In this document: positions 43,573 to 52,102 of the stretch, one piece after another
How the letters are laid out: the number at the start of each line of letters is the position of its first letter
Position numbering within the stretch: position 1 is the first letter of the stretch
From: Shouchella clausii
GTDB lineage: Bacteria; Bacillota; Bacilli; Bacillales; Bacillaceae_D
Direction: 5' to 3'
DNA length: 64,000 bases
Assembly: GCF_001598215.1 (NCBI RefSeq)
Contig: NZ_BCXJ01000004.1
Location: 124,001 to 188,000, forward strand
The notes under the pieces: generated by a model
Seen by the model: the letters and a program-made list of their open reading frames with translations, nothing else
The model's database searches: none
What the model was told of the DNA's origin: nothing
Program-made: the position numbers and the translations under genes

Positions 43573-43968
43573 GTGCCTGATCAACGAAATGAACAAAGCC
43601 CGTTTGAGGCTTTAGGTGGAGAAGAAAAAATAAGCGAACTTGTCGATGCTTTTTATCGCTACATCGCGGCCCATGAAGACGTTCGCCACCTTTTTCCTGA
43701 AGACCTGACTCATACAGCATACAAACAAAAGCGGTTTTTAACGCAATTTTTCGGCGGTCCACCGCTCTATACAGAAGAGTTTGGGCACCCGAGACTTAGA
43801 GCGCGGCATATGCCGTTTGTCATCTCTCCTGTCCAAGCTGAAGCTTGGCTTTCCTGTATGGAGCGTGCCATGGACGACGTGCATTTATCAGGCGACATTC
43901 GTGATTATATGATGCATCGGCTTAGGCTTACTGCACATCATATGGTTAATCACCCAACGCCGGGATAA
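43573..43968 (+). CDS. yjbI: Truncated hemoglobin YjbI
   Basis: A 131-residue group II truncated hemoglobin. FEALGGEEKISELVDAFYRYIA starts the 2-on-2 fold. The proximal histidine lies in FGHPRLRARHMPF and the WLSCMERAMDDV G-helix tryptophan follows. GTG start, AAAGGAGAG 8 nt upstream. In B. subtilis YjbI is transcribed with yjbH; here spxH starts 17 bp downstream, so cotranscription is likely. Confidence 0.93.
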   Translation: MPDQRNEQSPFEALGGEEKISELVDAFYRYIAAHEDVRHLFPEDLTHTAYKQKRFLTQFFGGPPLYTEEFGHPRLRARHMPFVISPVQAEAWLSCMERAMDDVHLSGDIRDYMMHRLRLTAHHMVNHPTPG

Positions 43969-43985
43969 AAGAAAGGAGTTGGCCC

Positions 43986-44888
43986 ATGAACGCCAAACAT
44001 CGCGTGACTAGCCATTGTGACCATGAACTCGGGATTTGTGGCATTTCTCCCGAGGCAAATGAAGCGCTGCCTGCCAAAAAACCATTGGAGATTTACACCT
44101 TTATTGATCCGCTGTGCGCTCAATGCTGGTCGATGGAGCCGATTCTAAAGAAGCTCAAAGTCGAATATGGTCATTATTTCCGAATACGGGTCCTGCTTGC
44201 TGGAAAGTTGAATGTGTGGAATGCGTGCGAAGCAGGCAAAGCCAAACATACACGCCCGCCGGTATGGGTGAAAGGTGTATCATCCTCAAATATGCCTTAC
44301 GCCGGGGATATAGAACTTGGTGATTTTCATCCATATAAAGCTTCACTTGCGATAAAAGCAGCAGAACTACAAGGACCAAAGGCTGGCCACCGCTTTTTGC
44401 GCAAGCTTCGAGAAACGTTGTTTTTACAAAAACAGAACATTACCAATGAAGACGTGTTAAAGACATGCGCCGCCGATGCAGGGCTGGACGTTGATGCTTT
44501 TATAGCCGACTTCCATTCACCGAGCGCCGCCAAAGCGCTTCAGTGTGACGTGCAAACGACAAACGAGATGGACGTTGATACCGTTCCAACTTTCGTTTTT
44601 TTTAACGATAATTCGGAAGAAGCGGGCATTAAAATTTCCGGCCAGTATCCATTCTCGATATATGTCCAGTTATTGGAAGATATGCTCGGCTTCGTACCAG
44701 CAAAAGCGACTCCACCGACTCTCGAGGGATTGTTACAAACATATGGTTTTTTAGCAACTGCTGAAGTAGCGATGGTTCTGGATTTGAGTTGTGAAGAAGC
44801 CGAAAAGAAGCTAAAGACACTCATGTTACAGCAAAAAGTAGAAGCTGTCCCTTATGAATATGGAACTTTTTGGAAATGGTTAACGTAA
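43986..44888 (+). CDS. spxH: ClpXP adaptor for Spx degradation (SpxH/YjbH)
   Basis: A 300-residue DsbA/FrnE-like thioredoxin-fold protein that presents Spx to ClpXP. YTFIDPLCAQCWSMEP carries the CxxC pair (residues 40-43) of the family. The insertion domain and the cis-Pro region TVPTFVFFN follow. An N-terminal His/Cys segment (SHCDHELGICGI) may bind zinc, as in B. subtilis YjbH. spx itself lies 3 kb away in the window. AAAGGAG precedes the ATG. Confidence 0.94.
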   Translation: MNAKHRVTSHCDHELGICGISPEANEALPAKKPLEIYTFIDPLCAQCWSMEPILKKLKVEYGHYFRIRVLLAGKLNVWNACEAGKAKHTRPPVWVKGVSSSNMPYAGDIELGDFHPYKASLAIKAAELQGPKAGHRFLRKLRETLFLQKQNITNEDVLKTCAADAGLDVDAFIADFHSPSAAKALQCDVQTTNEMDVDTVPTFVFFNDNSEEAGIKISGQYPFSIYVQLLEDMLGFVPAKATPPTLEGLLQTYGFLATAEVAMVLDLSCEEAEKKLKTLMLQQKVEAVPYEYGTFWKWLT

Positions 44889-44919
44889 GGATCCAGCCTA
44901 TGCAGGGTCCTTTCTTTTT
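44887..44919 (+). terminator. Terminator of yjbI-spxH
   Basis: AAGGATCC pairs imperfectly with GGGTCCTT, followed by TCTTTTTC. Confidence 0.65.
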
Positions 44920-44934
44920 CGTCCAAAAAACCAA

Positions 44935-44965
44935 AAGGCTGCCTGCTTATAAAGCAGACAGCCTT
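44935..44965. terminator. Second hairpin downstream of spxH
   Basis: AAGGCTG-CCTGCTT pairs with AAGCAG-CAGCCTT (one bulge each side). No gene ends on the minus strand nearby, so its role is unclear. Confidence 0.55.
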
Positions 44966-45179
44966 CCTTTCAATCGAAGAGAATGTGAGTTGCAACACTT
45001 CTATTCTACTGAAAAAAACAAGGAGAAGCAACAAGAAATTTAATTAACCAAGTTTGTACAATGAACCACACATAGTTTCCTTTCCCAGGCATATGTTATA
45101 CAAACACGCTGCTGGCCTATACGGAAACATCGTTATCGCCGTATCCTATTTTGTGAAAAAAGGGTGTGGAGCTCTGAAA

Positions 45180-45359
45180 ATGAAACGGAAAATTTTGCTT
45201 CGCCTTGCTCTTGTGCTTGTTGCGTTTTATTTGTATATTCTTGGACTGCTGCACCTTTTTCCAATTTGGGTGGCCGTTCCGCTATTATTCATCGCGCTTT
45301 TTTGCTTATTCCGGCCATTAAAAAAGAAGCCGCGCTTTAAAGGATACCGTCCCCATTAA
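45180..45359 (+). CDS. Small two-helix membrane protein
   Basis: A 59-residue hypothetical protein. It has a basic start (MKRKILLRLALVLVAFYLY), two closely spaced hydrophobic helices, and a basic tail (KKKPRFKGYRPH). GTGGAG lies 9 nt before the ATG. It occupies the place of pepF (yjbG), which B. subtilis carries between yjbH and coiA. No family recognised. Confidence 0.6.
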   Translation: MKRKILLRLALVLVAFYLYILGLLHLFPIWVAVPLLFIALFCLFRPLKKKPRFKGYRPH

Positions 45360-45428
45360 CTAAAAAAATGCTTAGACAACCGAATGACTTTCTCCCAACA
45401 CTGAAAACATTTTTGTCCATGCATGCTC

Positions 45429-46637
45429 CTATATGCCGGCCCCTTCTCCTTGCTTGGTTTCGCTTTCACCAGCATGCCTATTTTTTGATAACAACGATTC
45501 ATGCCAGCAATGGAGAAAGTGCTGCTCTTTTTCCTCTCCTCTGCAAGAAAGGATTTCCCCGCCGCTTTTTATAAAAGCGGCAGGAGCTACCTTTTTCAAC
45601 AGCCCGAATGCTTCAAGCAAAGCTAGGTATTCTCGCGCTAGTTGGGAAGTGATTTTTTTCGGGTCGCAATAAGGTTTGAAAGGATGGCGGAACTGCCGTA
45701 AACAAGACGATAATAACACATCGATTTGGGTAAGAGTTAGTGGAGAGCCTTTAAAAGCATGACACAAATAAGCATGGATAAACGATGTCTGCCATAGAAA
45801 CGGGGAAATTTGGATATAGCGTTGAGCCGGCAAGGGCCAGCCAGCAGTGATCGGAATATTGGTCAATTGCAGCGTTGCAAGTAAATGCGCTAACGATCGA
45901 TTGCGGTGGAGGTTGTTTTTGACTTGCCGACGATAGGCAGACAAGCTGTCTGTATAACAAATTGACAGCGACGGGGGCTGGAGCAAATCGCTTAATGTTA
46001 ACTGTTCGAGAGCAATAAACGAAGGGGTAGCAAGTGCTAAGGAAGGGAGAACAGCGATTACATAGCGGAGCAAACATACCATTTCAGTATGTGCGTCTAA
46101 ATAAATAAAAAATGGTTCCCTTTGGGCATGTTGGAGGCCATACCATTCAAATTGTTGAATTTGAAACATTTGGCGGCGCTTCCGCTTTAAACGGTTTCCC
46201 CCAAAAATCCAAACTGGGGAAATGCCTTGGCGTGCGTACAAGATATTGCGTTCATATAGCGTTTTGGCGGAAAGGGTCGCACATTGGAATTCCAGCGCAA
46301 GCGGCGACGAAGCATGAATGTAGACATCAGGTCGTTGCTTTGACTTCCTTAAATATTTTTCCAATTGTGTCGCTTTGTTCTGCTTGGCCGCCCACTGAAA
46401 AAGCAATTGTTTTCCGCGTACGTGTTCATCCGACTCCCCTTCCCCTCCAGAAGGGCACGCCTCACTTTTTTGGTGGGCAAAATGCCAACGTATTTTTGTT
46501 CCAAGTCGCATCCTTACTTGTTGGTTGCAGATTGGACAACGAAAGCGCCCTGATTTTTGTAAGTACCGCCATTCTGAATGGCTACGCTTATCTGTAAAAC
46601 TGATAAGACGATCGTTTTCATCTAAAGCTTGAAGCAA
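45429..46637 (-). CDS. coiA: Competence protein CoiA
   Basis: A protein of about 402 residues required for transformation in competent Firmicutes. The N-terminal zinc-like region has FRCPICNQQV and RWHFAHQKSEAC (residues 35-65). A PD-(D/E)xK nuclease-like core follows with SKQRPDVYI and LALEFQCAT. TTG 46637 is preferred (MLQALDENDRLISF matches the family start) with AAGGAG 9 nt upstream; GTG 46646 is too close to it. It overlaps no neighbour; mecA and element copy G lie upstream. Confidence 0.88.
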   Translation of the reverse strand: MLQALDENDRLISFTDKRSHSEWRYLQKSGRFRCPICNQQVRMRLGTKIRWHFAHQKSEACPSGGEGESDEHVRGKQLLFQWAAKQNKATQLEKYLRKSKQRPDVYIHASSPLALEFQCATLSAKTLYERNILYARQGISPVWIFGGNRLKRKRRQMFQIQQFEWYGLQHAQREPFFIYLDAHTEMVCLLRYVIAVLPSLALATPSFIALEQLTLSDLLQPPSLSICYTDSLSAYRRQVKNNLHRNRSLAHLLATLQLTNIPITAGWPLPAQRYIQISPFLWQTSFIHAYLCHAFKGSPLTLTQIDVLLSSCLRQFRHPFKPYCDPKKITSQLAREYLALLEAFGLLKKVAPAAFIKSGGEILSCRGEEKEQHFLHCWHESLLSKNRHAGESETKQGEGAGI

Positions 46638-46702
46638 TGGCCACACTCCTTTCTTCCTTTTTTATTCAAACCAACCTCGCGTTTATCCTTTTTTTACGCA
46701 AC

Positions 46703-46727
46703 AAAAAAAGAGCCTATCATGGCTCTT
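46703..46727 (-). terminator. Terminator downstream of mecA and element copy G
   Basis: On the minus strand AAGAGCC and GGCTCTT form a hairpin around ATGATA, followed by seven T residues. It lies between the element and the coiA start. Confidence 0.75.
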
Positions 46728-46887
46728 ATAGACTGTAACAAACGCTCGCTTACACGTTGGTATAGATCTGTGCTTTGGAATTGTGGTTACACATGTAGAA
46801 GAAAACCACCGCTTATGAACATCTGTTCGATTCGCGTCTTCCCTTGCCTTCACTCCCTCGATCTACAAGCGTTTTCTATGATTTTAG
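46728..46887 (-). repeat. Dispersed palindromic intergenic element, copy G
   Basis: On the minus strand it starts with a degraded ATAGAAAACGCTTGTAGATC after mecA. It contains GACGCGAATCGAAC and GTTCATAAGCGGTGGTTTTC, and ends GCGAGCGTTTGTTACAGTCT directly at the terminator hairpin. About 155 bp. Confidence 0.8.
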
Positions 46888-47513
46888 GAAAAAGTTGAAT
46901 ATAGCTTCGCTAGAGCGGTCTCTGGAATAATGACTTTGCCATATTCCTGGAGCCTGTGAATCGTCAATTCGGATTCATAGCCATACTCAAGCATCCTGCT
47001 CAACAAATTGTCTTGTTCATCTTCTGTATAAAGATCGTTCGTGAATTGGACATGCAAGAAATAACGGCCTTCGTAGTGGTAAAGTGTATTAAGCACTCCC
47101 TCAGGGCGAACTGCTTTGCTTAAAGATATTATATCTTCGAGCTCTTTAAAACCAATAATCAGCTCGAGACTGTCTAGCTCGTTCTCTTCGAACGTGCGGA
47201 CTGGAACATCTTCCTGCTCCTCTGTTTCCATGTCCTCTTTAACGGGAATTTCTAATTTTACATTGCCATCTGACAATTGCCCACGTGTAACAAGAATTTC
47301 CAAGCCTTTATCGTGGGCATGAACTTGAATCCAGAGCGGGCCATCTAGTTCAAATTCGTCCCTGTCGCTTGCTTCATGCATCATATCATAAAAAAGTTCT
47401 TCACCACGTTCACGGTTATACCAAATTTCTTCACGCTCAAATCCACGTGCTTCAATATCCTTATACGTGATGAAAAACCGAATGGTTGAGTCATTTACTC
47501 GTTCGATTTCCAT
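46884..47513 (-). CDS. mecA: ClpCP adaptor protein MecA
   Basis: A 209-residue adaptor delivering ComK and other substrates to ClpCP. The N-terminal substrate-binding domain (MEIERVNDSTIRFFITYKD) is followed by a linker with an acidic region (EDMETEEQEDVPV) and the C-terminal ClpC-binding domain (YHYEGRYFLHVQF and LLSRMLEYGYES). Length is slightly below B. subtilis MecA (218). It lies between spx and coiA as in B. subtilis. Confidence 0.95.
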   Translation of the reverse strand: MEIERVNDSTIRFFITYKDIEARGFEREEIWYNRERGEELFYDMMHEASDRDEFELDGPLWIQVHAHDKGLEILVTRGQLSDGNVKLEIPVKEDMETEEQEDVPVRTFEENELDSLELIIGFKELEDIISLSKAVRPEGVLNTLYHYEGRYFLHVQFTNDLYTEDEQDNLLSRMLEYGYESELTIHRLQEYGKVIIPETALAKLYSTFS

Positions 47514-47701
47514 ACTCGCTCCCCCTCCTGTAATCTTAACATTAGGTAGCCTTTATCAAGGAAACAGTGAGCTTGCCTTCCTTGTTCCTATTGTATGATA
47601 ACTAGCCGAAAAATGGAATCCATCTGCTTTCTGACGGGTGCAAACGTATTTTGTTAGTTCTTTATTCTCTCGCATGCTGTGGTTAATGTCAAGAAAAATA
47701 A

Positions 47702-47731
47702 AACCTTCTACAGAGGTTTCTGTAGAAGGTT
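47702..47731 (-). terminator. Terminator downstream of spx
   Basis: AACCTTCTACAG is perfectly complementary to CTGTAGAAGGTT around AGGTTT; TTTTATTTTTC follows on the minus strand. Confidence 0.88.
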
Positions 47732-47735
47732 CGTA

Positions 47736-48152
<417 letters not shown>

Positions 48153-48200
48153 TCAAAGTGTGACAAGAGTATCCGTTATCGTTCGCTTCATCACCATTTT

Positions 48201-48206
48201 ATTATA
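48201..48206 (-). promoter_or_regulatory. Candidate -10 element upstream of spx
   Basis: TATAAT on the minus strand, 70 bp upstream of the spx start, in the context CTTGTATAAT. The -35 (TACAAC at 17 nt) is weak. Confidence 0.4.
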
Positions 48207-48339
48207 CAAGTTTGTTCAACTGTTGTATAGAGTCGTTGCGAAAAACTTATACAAAGATTGAACAAAAACTATGGGAAATCCTCTTATAAATGCTCACTTC
48301 CCGACATTGCCTGACCATAAACCTATTTCCAGAAAAAAA

Positions 48340-48361
48340 CCGCCTGTACGGCGTACGGCGG
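48340..48361 (-). terminator. Terminator of the 45-codon gene
   Basis: CCGCCGTACGCCGTACAGG and CGG form a GC-rich stem; seven T residues follow on the minus strand. Confidence 0.75.
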
Positions 48362-48362
48362 A

Positions 48363-48500
48363 TTATGCAATGCTTTTTTTCGATTGGGGATAAGGATATT
48401 CCTGCGGACGACGGTTTTTCAAGTTGTCTAGCTGCTTTTTAAAAGCATCTTTCCACGCTAGGCGCTTTCGTTTTTGTTTGGCTTTCTTTTTTTGTTTCAT
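48363..48500 (-). CDS. Small highly basic protein
   Basis: A 45-residue protein: MKQKKKAKQKRKRLAWKDAF, then KKQLDNLKNRRPQEYPYPQ and SKKSIA. GGGAGG lies 9 nt before the ATG and a terminator follows immediately. It sits between spx and yjbC on the same strand. High lysine/arginine content suggests nucleic-acid or ribosome association (inference). No family recognised. Confidence 0.65.
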   Translation of the reverse strand: MKQKKKAKQKRKRLAWKDAFKKQLDNLKNRRPQEYPYPQSKKSIA

Positions 48501-48550
48501 AGCGCTTCGCCCTCCCGTTTCTTTTTGTCAGGAGCCTATAGTCCACCGTC

Positions 48551-49096
48551 TTACTCTTTCAATGTTAATACTTCATCAACTGCTTCGTATGATTCTCCAT
48601 ACAACGCTTTGTCTTTATACGTATGGATGTTCTCATACGTGTGCTTCATTTTCTCATATATACTATTCTCATCTTCATTCTCTGGTGACCAATAAAGGAT
48701 TTCTAATTCCGTCACTTTATTTGTCGCAAGAGAACGACGACGATAACCAATTGATTTGGCGTGTTTAAACCCTTCACGACTATAAAAGCGCTGACGCTTT
48801 TGTGTATCCGTGTCTTTATAATCGATAGGCTCCACTTCAAGTATAATTGGTTTTTGCTTTTTTTTCAATTGCTGTAACAGCTTTTTCCCTAGCCCTTCTC
48901 CCCTAGCCTGCTTTGCCACAAACAAATAATCGACAAAAATAAAGTCATCCGTCTCCACATACATCATCACATGGTTATCGCTCTCTTCCTTATGGTAGAT
49001 GTCTCCCTTTTCTTTTAACAACAGTTCCATATGCTGTTTTGACTTCATTTCCTCAACTGGAAAATAGTCAGCAAGCTTCTCATACCAAGTCGGCAT
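48551..49096 (-). CDS. yjbC: GNAT-family acetyltransferase YjbC
   Basis: A 181-residue GCN5-related N-acetyltransferase. The acetyl-CoA loop AKQARGEGLGKKLL (QxxGxG/A type) is near residues 61-74, and RFYSREGFKHAKSIGY is motif B. In B. subtilis yjbC precedes spx and is transcribed with it; here it lies upstream of spx on the same strand with a 45-codon gene between. Substrate unknown. Confidence 0.85.
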   Translation of the reverse strand: MPTWYEKLADYFPVEEMKSKQHMELLLKEKGDIYHKEESDNHVMMYVETDDFIFVDYLFVAKQARGEGLGKKLLQQLKKKQKPIILEVEPIDYKDTDTQKRQRFYSREGFKHAKSIGYRRRSLATNKVTELEILYWSPENEDENSIYEKMKHTYENIHTYKDKALYGESYEAVDEVLTLKE

Positions 49097-49194
49097 TTTT
49101 CATTCCTCCCATTCTTTGTTTAACACATACTCATTTATATAGCCATTTTCTTTTTTGTCCTAAACCCGTCATTTAGTTAGTTTGCCCTATTTGC

Positions 49195-49223
49195 TCAAAA
49201 AAAAAAGCAGCTGAAGCTGCTTT
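49195..49223 (-). terminator. Terminator of the DUF4015 gene
   Basis: AAAGCAGC and GCTGCTTT form a hairpin around TTCA on the minus strand, followed by a long T run. The stem touches the stop codon of the gene. Confidence 0.85.
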
Positions 49224-50437
49224 TACGGATTGTCGTAATCGACCCCTTCTGTGTAAGTGTTGGCCGCATTCCATAGTAAAAATTCGTTAATGTCATTTTC
49301 ATACAAGGCACGGATTTGCGCTTCTACTTCGTCTTTTCCGTACTGTAAGTAATTTCCTGATCCTAAATAGCTAGCAGTAAAGTCTTGAATCCACGGCCGC
49401 GACACCGGCTTCTTCTCCTCTAGCTGCTCTAAAAGCTCGTTTTCCAATTTGGCATAGCCATCGGTTAACTCATAAGGATACAAGTCAGGCTTGTCCAATC
49501 CTTCAAAAGACGTCCAATGGCTCGGATAAATCATCGAAGAAATGACATCGACGTTCTCTGATATTTTCAAGAAGTTTTGTCCAATTCCTGGCGCTTCAGG
49601 CACGGTTGCCGCATAACCGAAAATATCAACGGATACATCTACATCATAGACGCTTAATGTTTCCCGGGCATACGCGACAAAATCGGTGACTGCATTTACA
49701 CGGCGTTGCACATTGTCAATTTCGTCATCCCCGTATTTTCCTGTTTCATATTCAAGTGTTTCATCGCGTTTCTCAAATCCTTCTGGAAAGCGGACATAAT
49801 CAAACTGGATTTCTCGGAACCCCATTTGTGCTGCTTCCTCGGCAATGCCGACGTTATACTCCCATACTTCCTCCAAAAATGGATTGACAAATGCTTCTTT
49901 CCTGCCATTTTTCCAGACAGAGCCATTTTCTTTAAAGGAAAGCTCCGGTTTCATTTCAGCTAAGGTCGTATCTTTAAAAACAACAATTCGGGCAATTGGA
50001 TAAATCCCGTTTTCTTCAAGAGCTTTCATCATTTCCTCAGGGTCGTTTATGTATTTCTTCGCAATGTTGTAATAAGGTGAGCTCTCATCAGGCATATATG
50101 TAATATTGCCATGATCATCTTTAATGTCTATGACCATCGCGTTAAGCCCTGTTTCATTGACGAAATCAACAAGTGAATGAAAACGTTCTCCTCCAGCGGA
50201 GTGTCCAGACACATAAATCCCCCTCACTCCCTCGTCTGGATAATCGAACGTGTACCCTGACTGGTTCGCAAAGCGTGTTGAAAGTTTTGGGGTTTCATAC
50301 AGCGTTTGACCAACAAGCTTGTGGCCATGTACAAGCATCGCATTACCCGCTGCAGCTTTAACGCTCCCACCGTTAACACCAACTAGCAATGAAGCAGATA
50401 ACAGAGCTGAGCAGCCGATTTTCATCAATTTACACAC
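49223..50437 (-). CDS. Secreted putative glycoside hydrolase (DUF4015)
   Basis: A protein of about 404 residues with an N-terminal signal peptide (KIGCSALLSASLLVGVNG, Ala-rich cleavage) and a TIM-barrel DUF4015 domain. Features are RGIYVSGHSAGGERF, AMVIDIKDDHGNI, RIVVFKD, REIQFDYVRFPEG and ISSMIYPSHW. Related proteins are predicted glycosyl hydrolases acting on extracellular polysaccharide; the substrate is unknown. GTG 50437 is favoured (AAAGGGAG 7 nt upstream). ATG 50455 lies right on an AAAGG. Confidence 0.85.
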   Translation of the reverse strand: MCKLMKIGCSALLSASLLVGVNGGSVKAAAGNAMLVHGHKLVGQTLYETPKLSTRFANQSGYTFDYPDEGVRGIYVSGHSAGGERFHSLVDFVNETGLNAMVIDIKDDHGNITYMPDESSPYYNIAKKYINDPEEMMKALEENGIYPIARIVVFKDTTLAEMKPELSFKENGSVWKNGRKEAFVNPFLEEVWEYNVGIAEEAAQMGFREIQFDYVRFPEGFEKRDETLEYETGKYGDDEIDNVQRRVNAVTDFVAYARETLSVYDVDVSVDIFGYAATVPEAPGIGQNFLKISENVDVISSMIYPSHWTSFEGLDKPDLYPYELTDGYAKLENELLEQLEEKKPVSRPWIQDFTASYLGSGNYLQYGKDEVEAQIRALYENDINEFLLWNAANTYTEGVDYDNP

Positions 50438-50458
50438 ACATACACTCCCTTTCATCCT

Positions 50459-50689
50459 TTAATCCTCATCATGGGCATCCCAATCATCTGGAATTAGCTC
50501 TTCTTCTTCTTTTACATACTGTTTTTGCCTTTTCTCAAGCTGTTCTTTAAGCTTTTCAAACTGCGTTTTGTTAAAAAGCCACATTTCTCCGTCATAAACG
50601 CCACGTATATTTCCAAGACGAGCTTGTTCCATTAAATAAGACTGAGTAACGCCAAGATAAGAAGCCAATTCTTGCAGCGAAATATACAC
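50459..50689 (-). CDS. Excisionase-like helix-turn-helix protein
   Basis: A 76-residue protein. YISLQELASYLGVTQSYLME is a MerR/Xis-like winged HTH (residues 2-21), DGEMWLFNKTQFEKL the wing, and the C-terminus is a charged coiled-coil-like tail with an acidic end. GTG 50689 follows GAGGGAGGGAGAG. It is 22 bp upstream of the DUF4015 gene and probably cotranscribed. No integrase is nearby, so a regulatory role is more likely than excision. Confidence 0.7.
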   Translation of the reverse strand: MYISLQELASYLGVTQSYLMEQARLGNIRGVYDGEMWLFNKTQFEKLKEQLEKRQKQYVKEEEELIPDDWDAHDED

Positions 50690-50727
50690 AGCCTCTCTCC
50701 CTCCCTCGCCCAATAAAGTATAACATG

Positions 50728-50749
50728 GTTCAGACTGTAGACTCTTTCC
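50728..50749 (-). repeat. Right terminus fragment of the palindromic element, copy J
   Basis: TTCAGACTGTAGACTC matches the right-terminus inverted sequence of copies A-D (CAGACTGTAGAC). The rest is absent. It overlaps the promoter region of the HTH gene, just upstream of a TGTTATACT -10. Confidence 0.45.
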
Positions 50750-50832
50750 CTATTGGAAACGGTCCCTTTTGCTTGCTACCATACCCCGTTTACTCGAAGA
50801 AAAAACAATCTGGTCAAATGCCCAGATCGTTT

Positions 50833-51483
50833 TTAAATGCCTACTGGCAAAATAAATAAAAATACAAGAAAGAAATGTGAGACAGAGCCTGCCAACACAA
50901 ACAAATGCCAAATCGCATGATGATACAAAAATCCACGCCAGACATAAAAAATCGTCCCAGCGGTATAAAAAATCCCACCAAGCACCAACAGCCATATACC
51001 ACCACTAGGAAGGGTTGACATAATCGGACCGATTGCAAACACAGCAATCCAGCCCATTGCTACATACATGACCGTCGACAGCACCAAAAACTTTTTTACG
51101 TAAAAGACTTTAAAGATAATGCCGACAGCAGCAATGCCCCAGACAATCCCAAATAATGTCCAGCCTAGTGCCCCACCGACTAAAATAAATAAAATCGGCG
51201 TGTACGTACCTGCGATAAACAAGTAAATAGCGGCATGATCGAAAATTTCAAATAAGTCTTTTGCCTTGCCTGGCTTAAAACTATGGACAAGTGTCGAAGA
51301 TAAATATAGGAGCACCATACTTGTGCCATAAACCGTAAAACTAACGATATGCCAAGCTGTACCGTGCATGCTCGAGTAAACAATTAAAAGCACGAGCGCC
51401 AAGATGCTCAAAAGCGCACCGAAACCATGTGTGAGCGCATTGACCAGTTCTTCACGTCTCGAGAAAACGTGGGTATTTGCCAA
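50833..51483 (-). CDS. Hemolysin III / PAQR family membrane protein
   Basis: A protein of about 216 residues with seven transmembrane helices. It has the PAQR/HlyIII motifs: EELVNALTHGFGALLSI (first-helix region), DHAAIYLFIAGTYTP (Asp-His), and the C-terminal HHAIWHLFVLAGSVSHF (His cluster). These histidines form the family metal site. Role unknown in Bacillus (YplQ-type). TTG 51483 has AAAGGGGG 7 nt upstream. Confidence 0.88.
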   Translation of the reverse strand: MANTHVFSRREELVNALTHGFGALLSILALVLLIVYSSMHGTAWHIVSFTVYGTSMVLLYLSSTLVHSFKPGKAKDLFEIFDHAAIYLFIAGTYTPILFILVGGALGWTLFGIVWGIAAVGIIFKVFYVKKFLVLSTVMYVAMGWIAVFAIGPIMSTLPSGGIWLLVLGGIFYTAGTIFYVWRGFLYHHAIWHLFVLAGSVSHFFLVFLFILPVGI

Positions 51484-51556
51484 ATAACTTCCCCCTTTAC
51501 AACGGTTGGCATTCATTATAGCATAGATAATTAAAAAATGTGTGGATGGAAGGAGA

Positions 51557-52102
51557 ATGATGATGAGAGAAGTGACGCTAGTTGCTCTTTACGACCACCA
51601 CATTGCCCAAAAGTATTTGCAACGCTCTGGCATGGCTCATGCAATTCGCTGTGCTTACCACGCTTGTGCATTAGCGGTTAATGAAAACGTCAACCCCGAC
51701 TTGGCAGCAAAGGCAGCTTTTTTGCACGACATCGGGCATTATACTTGGTACAAAAACGGCAAATGGGACTACTCGCTTTATAAAGCCTACGATATTCATG
51801 CCATTAAGGGCGCTGAACGTGCCCATAAATTATTAATTCGCCTTGGGGAACACCCCCGTCATGCGAAAGAAATCGCACTGGCAATTCTGTTGCATACAGA
51901 CTCCTACTTGCCCAATGGGGAGCTTGCCCTCAGCCCATTGCAATCGGTGGTCGCAAAAGCGGATGCACTCGATGAAGAGCCAAAAGGCAGTCATCACTAC
52001 CGGACCATTGAGGCAAAAACGGCACGGCAGTTGCTGACGGAACTTGATAGCCAAATTGACGGCTTGTTACAGGCTGGCGCCGGCAACAGAAAAGGGCGGT
52101 AA
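51557..52102 (+). CDS. HD-domain phosphohydrolase
   Basis: A protein of about 181 residues with the HD metal-binding signature: H in RCAYHACALAV, HD in AAFLHDIGHYT, and a distal H in AILLHTDSYLP plus D in VVAKADALDEE. The family hydrolyses phosphate esters of nucleotides. AAGGAGA precedes three consecutive ATG codons (51557, 51560, 51563), so the exact start is uncertain. Its last 36 bp overlap the convergent thioredoxin-like gene. Confidence 0.82.
   Translation: MMMREVTLVALYDHHIAQKYLQRSGMAHAIRCAYHACALAVNENVNPDLAAKAAFLHDIGHYTWYKNGKWDYSLYKAYDIHAIKGAERAHKLLIRLGEHPRHAKEIALAILLHTDSYLPNGELALSPLQSVVAKADALDEEPKGSHHYRTIEAKTARQLLTELDSQIDGLLQAGAGNRKGR

Noticed and set aside
50459-50689. Excisionase-like gene as a mark of a prophage or integrative element
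   Set aside because: No integrase, attachment repeats or phage genes nearby; it is more likely a small regulator cotranscribed with the DUF4015 gene.
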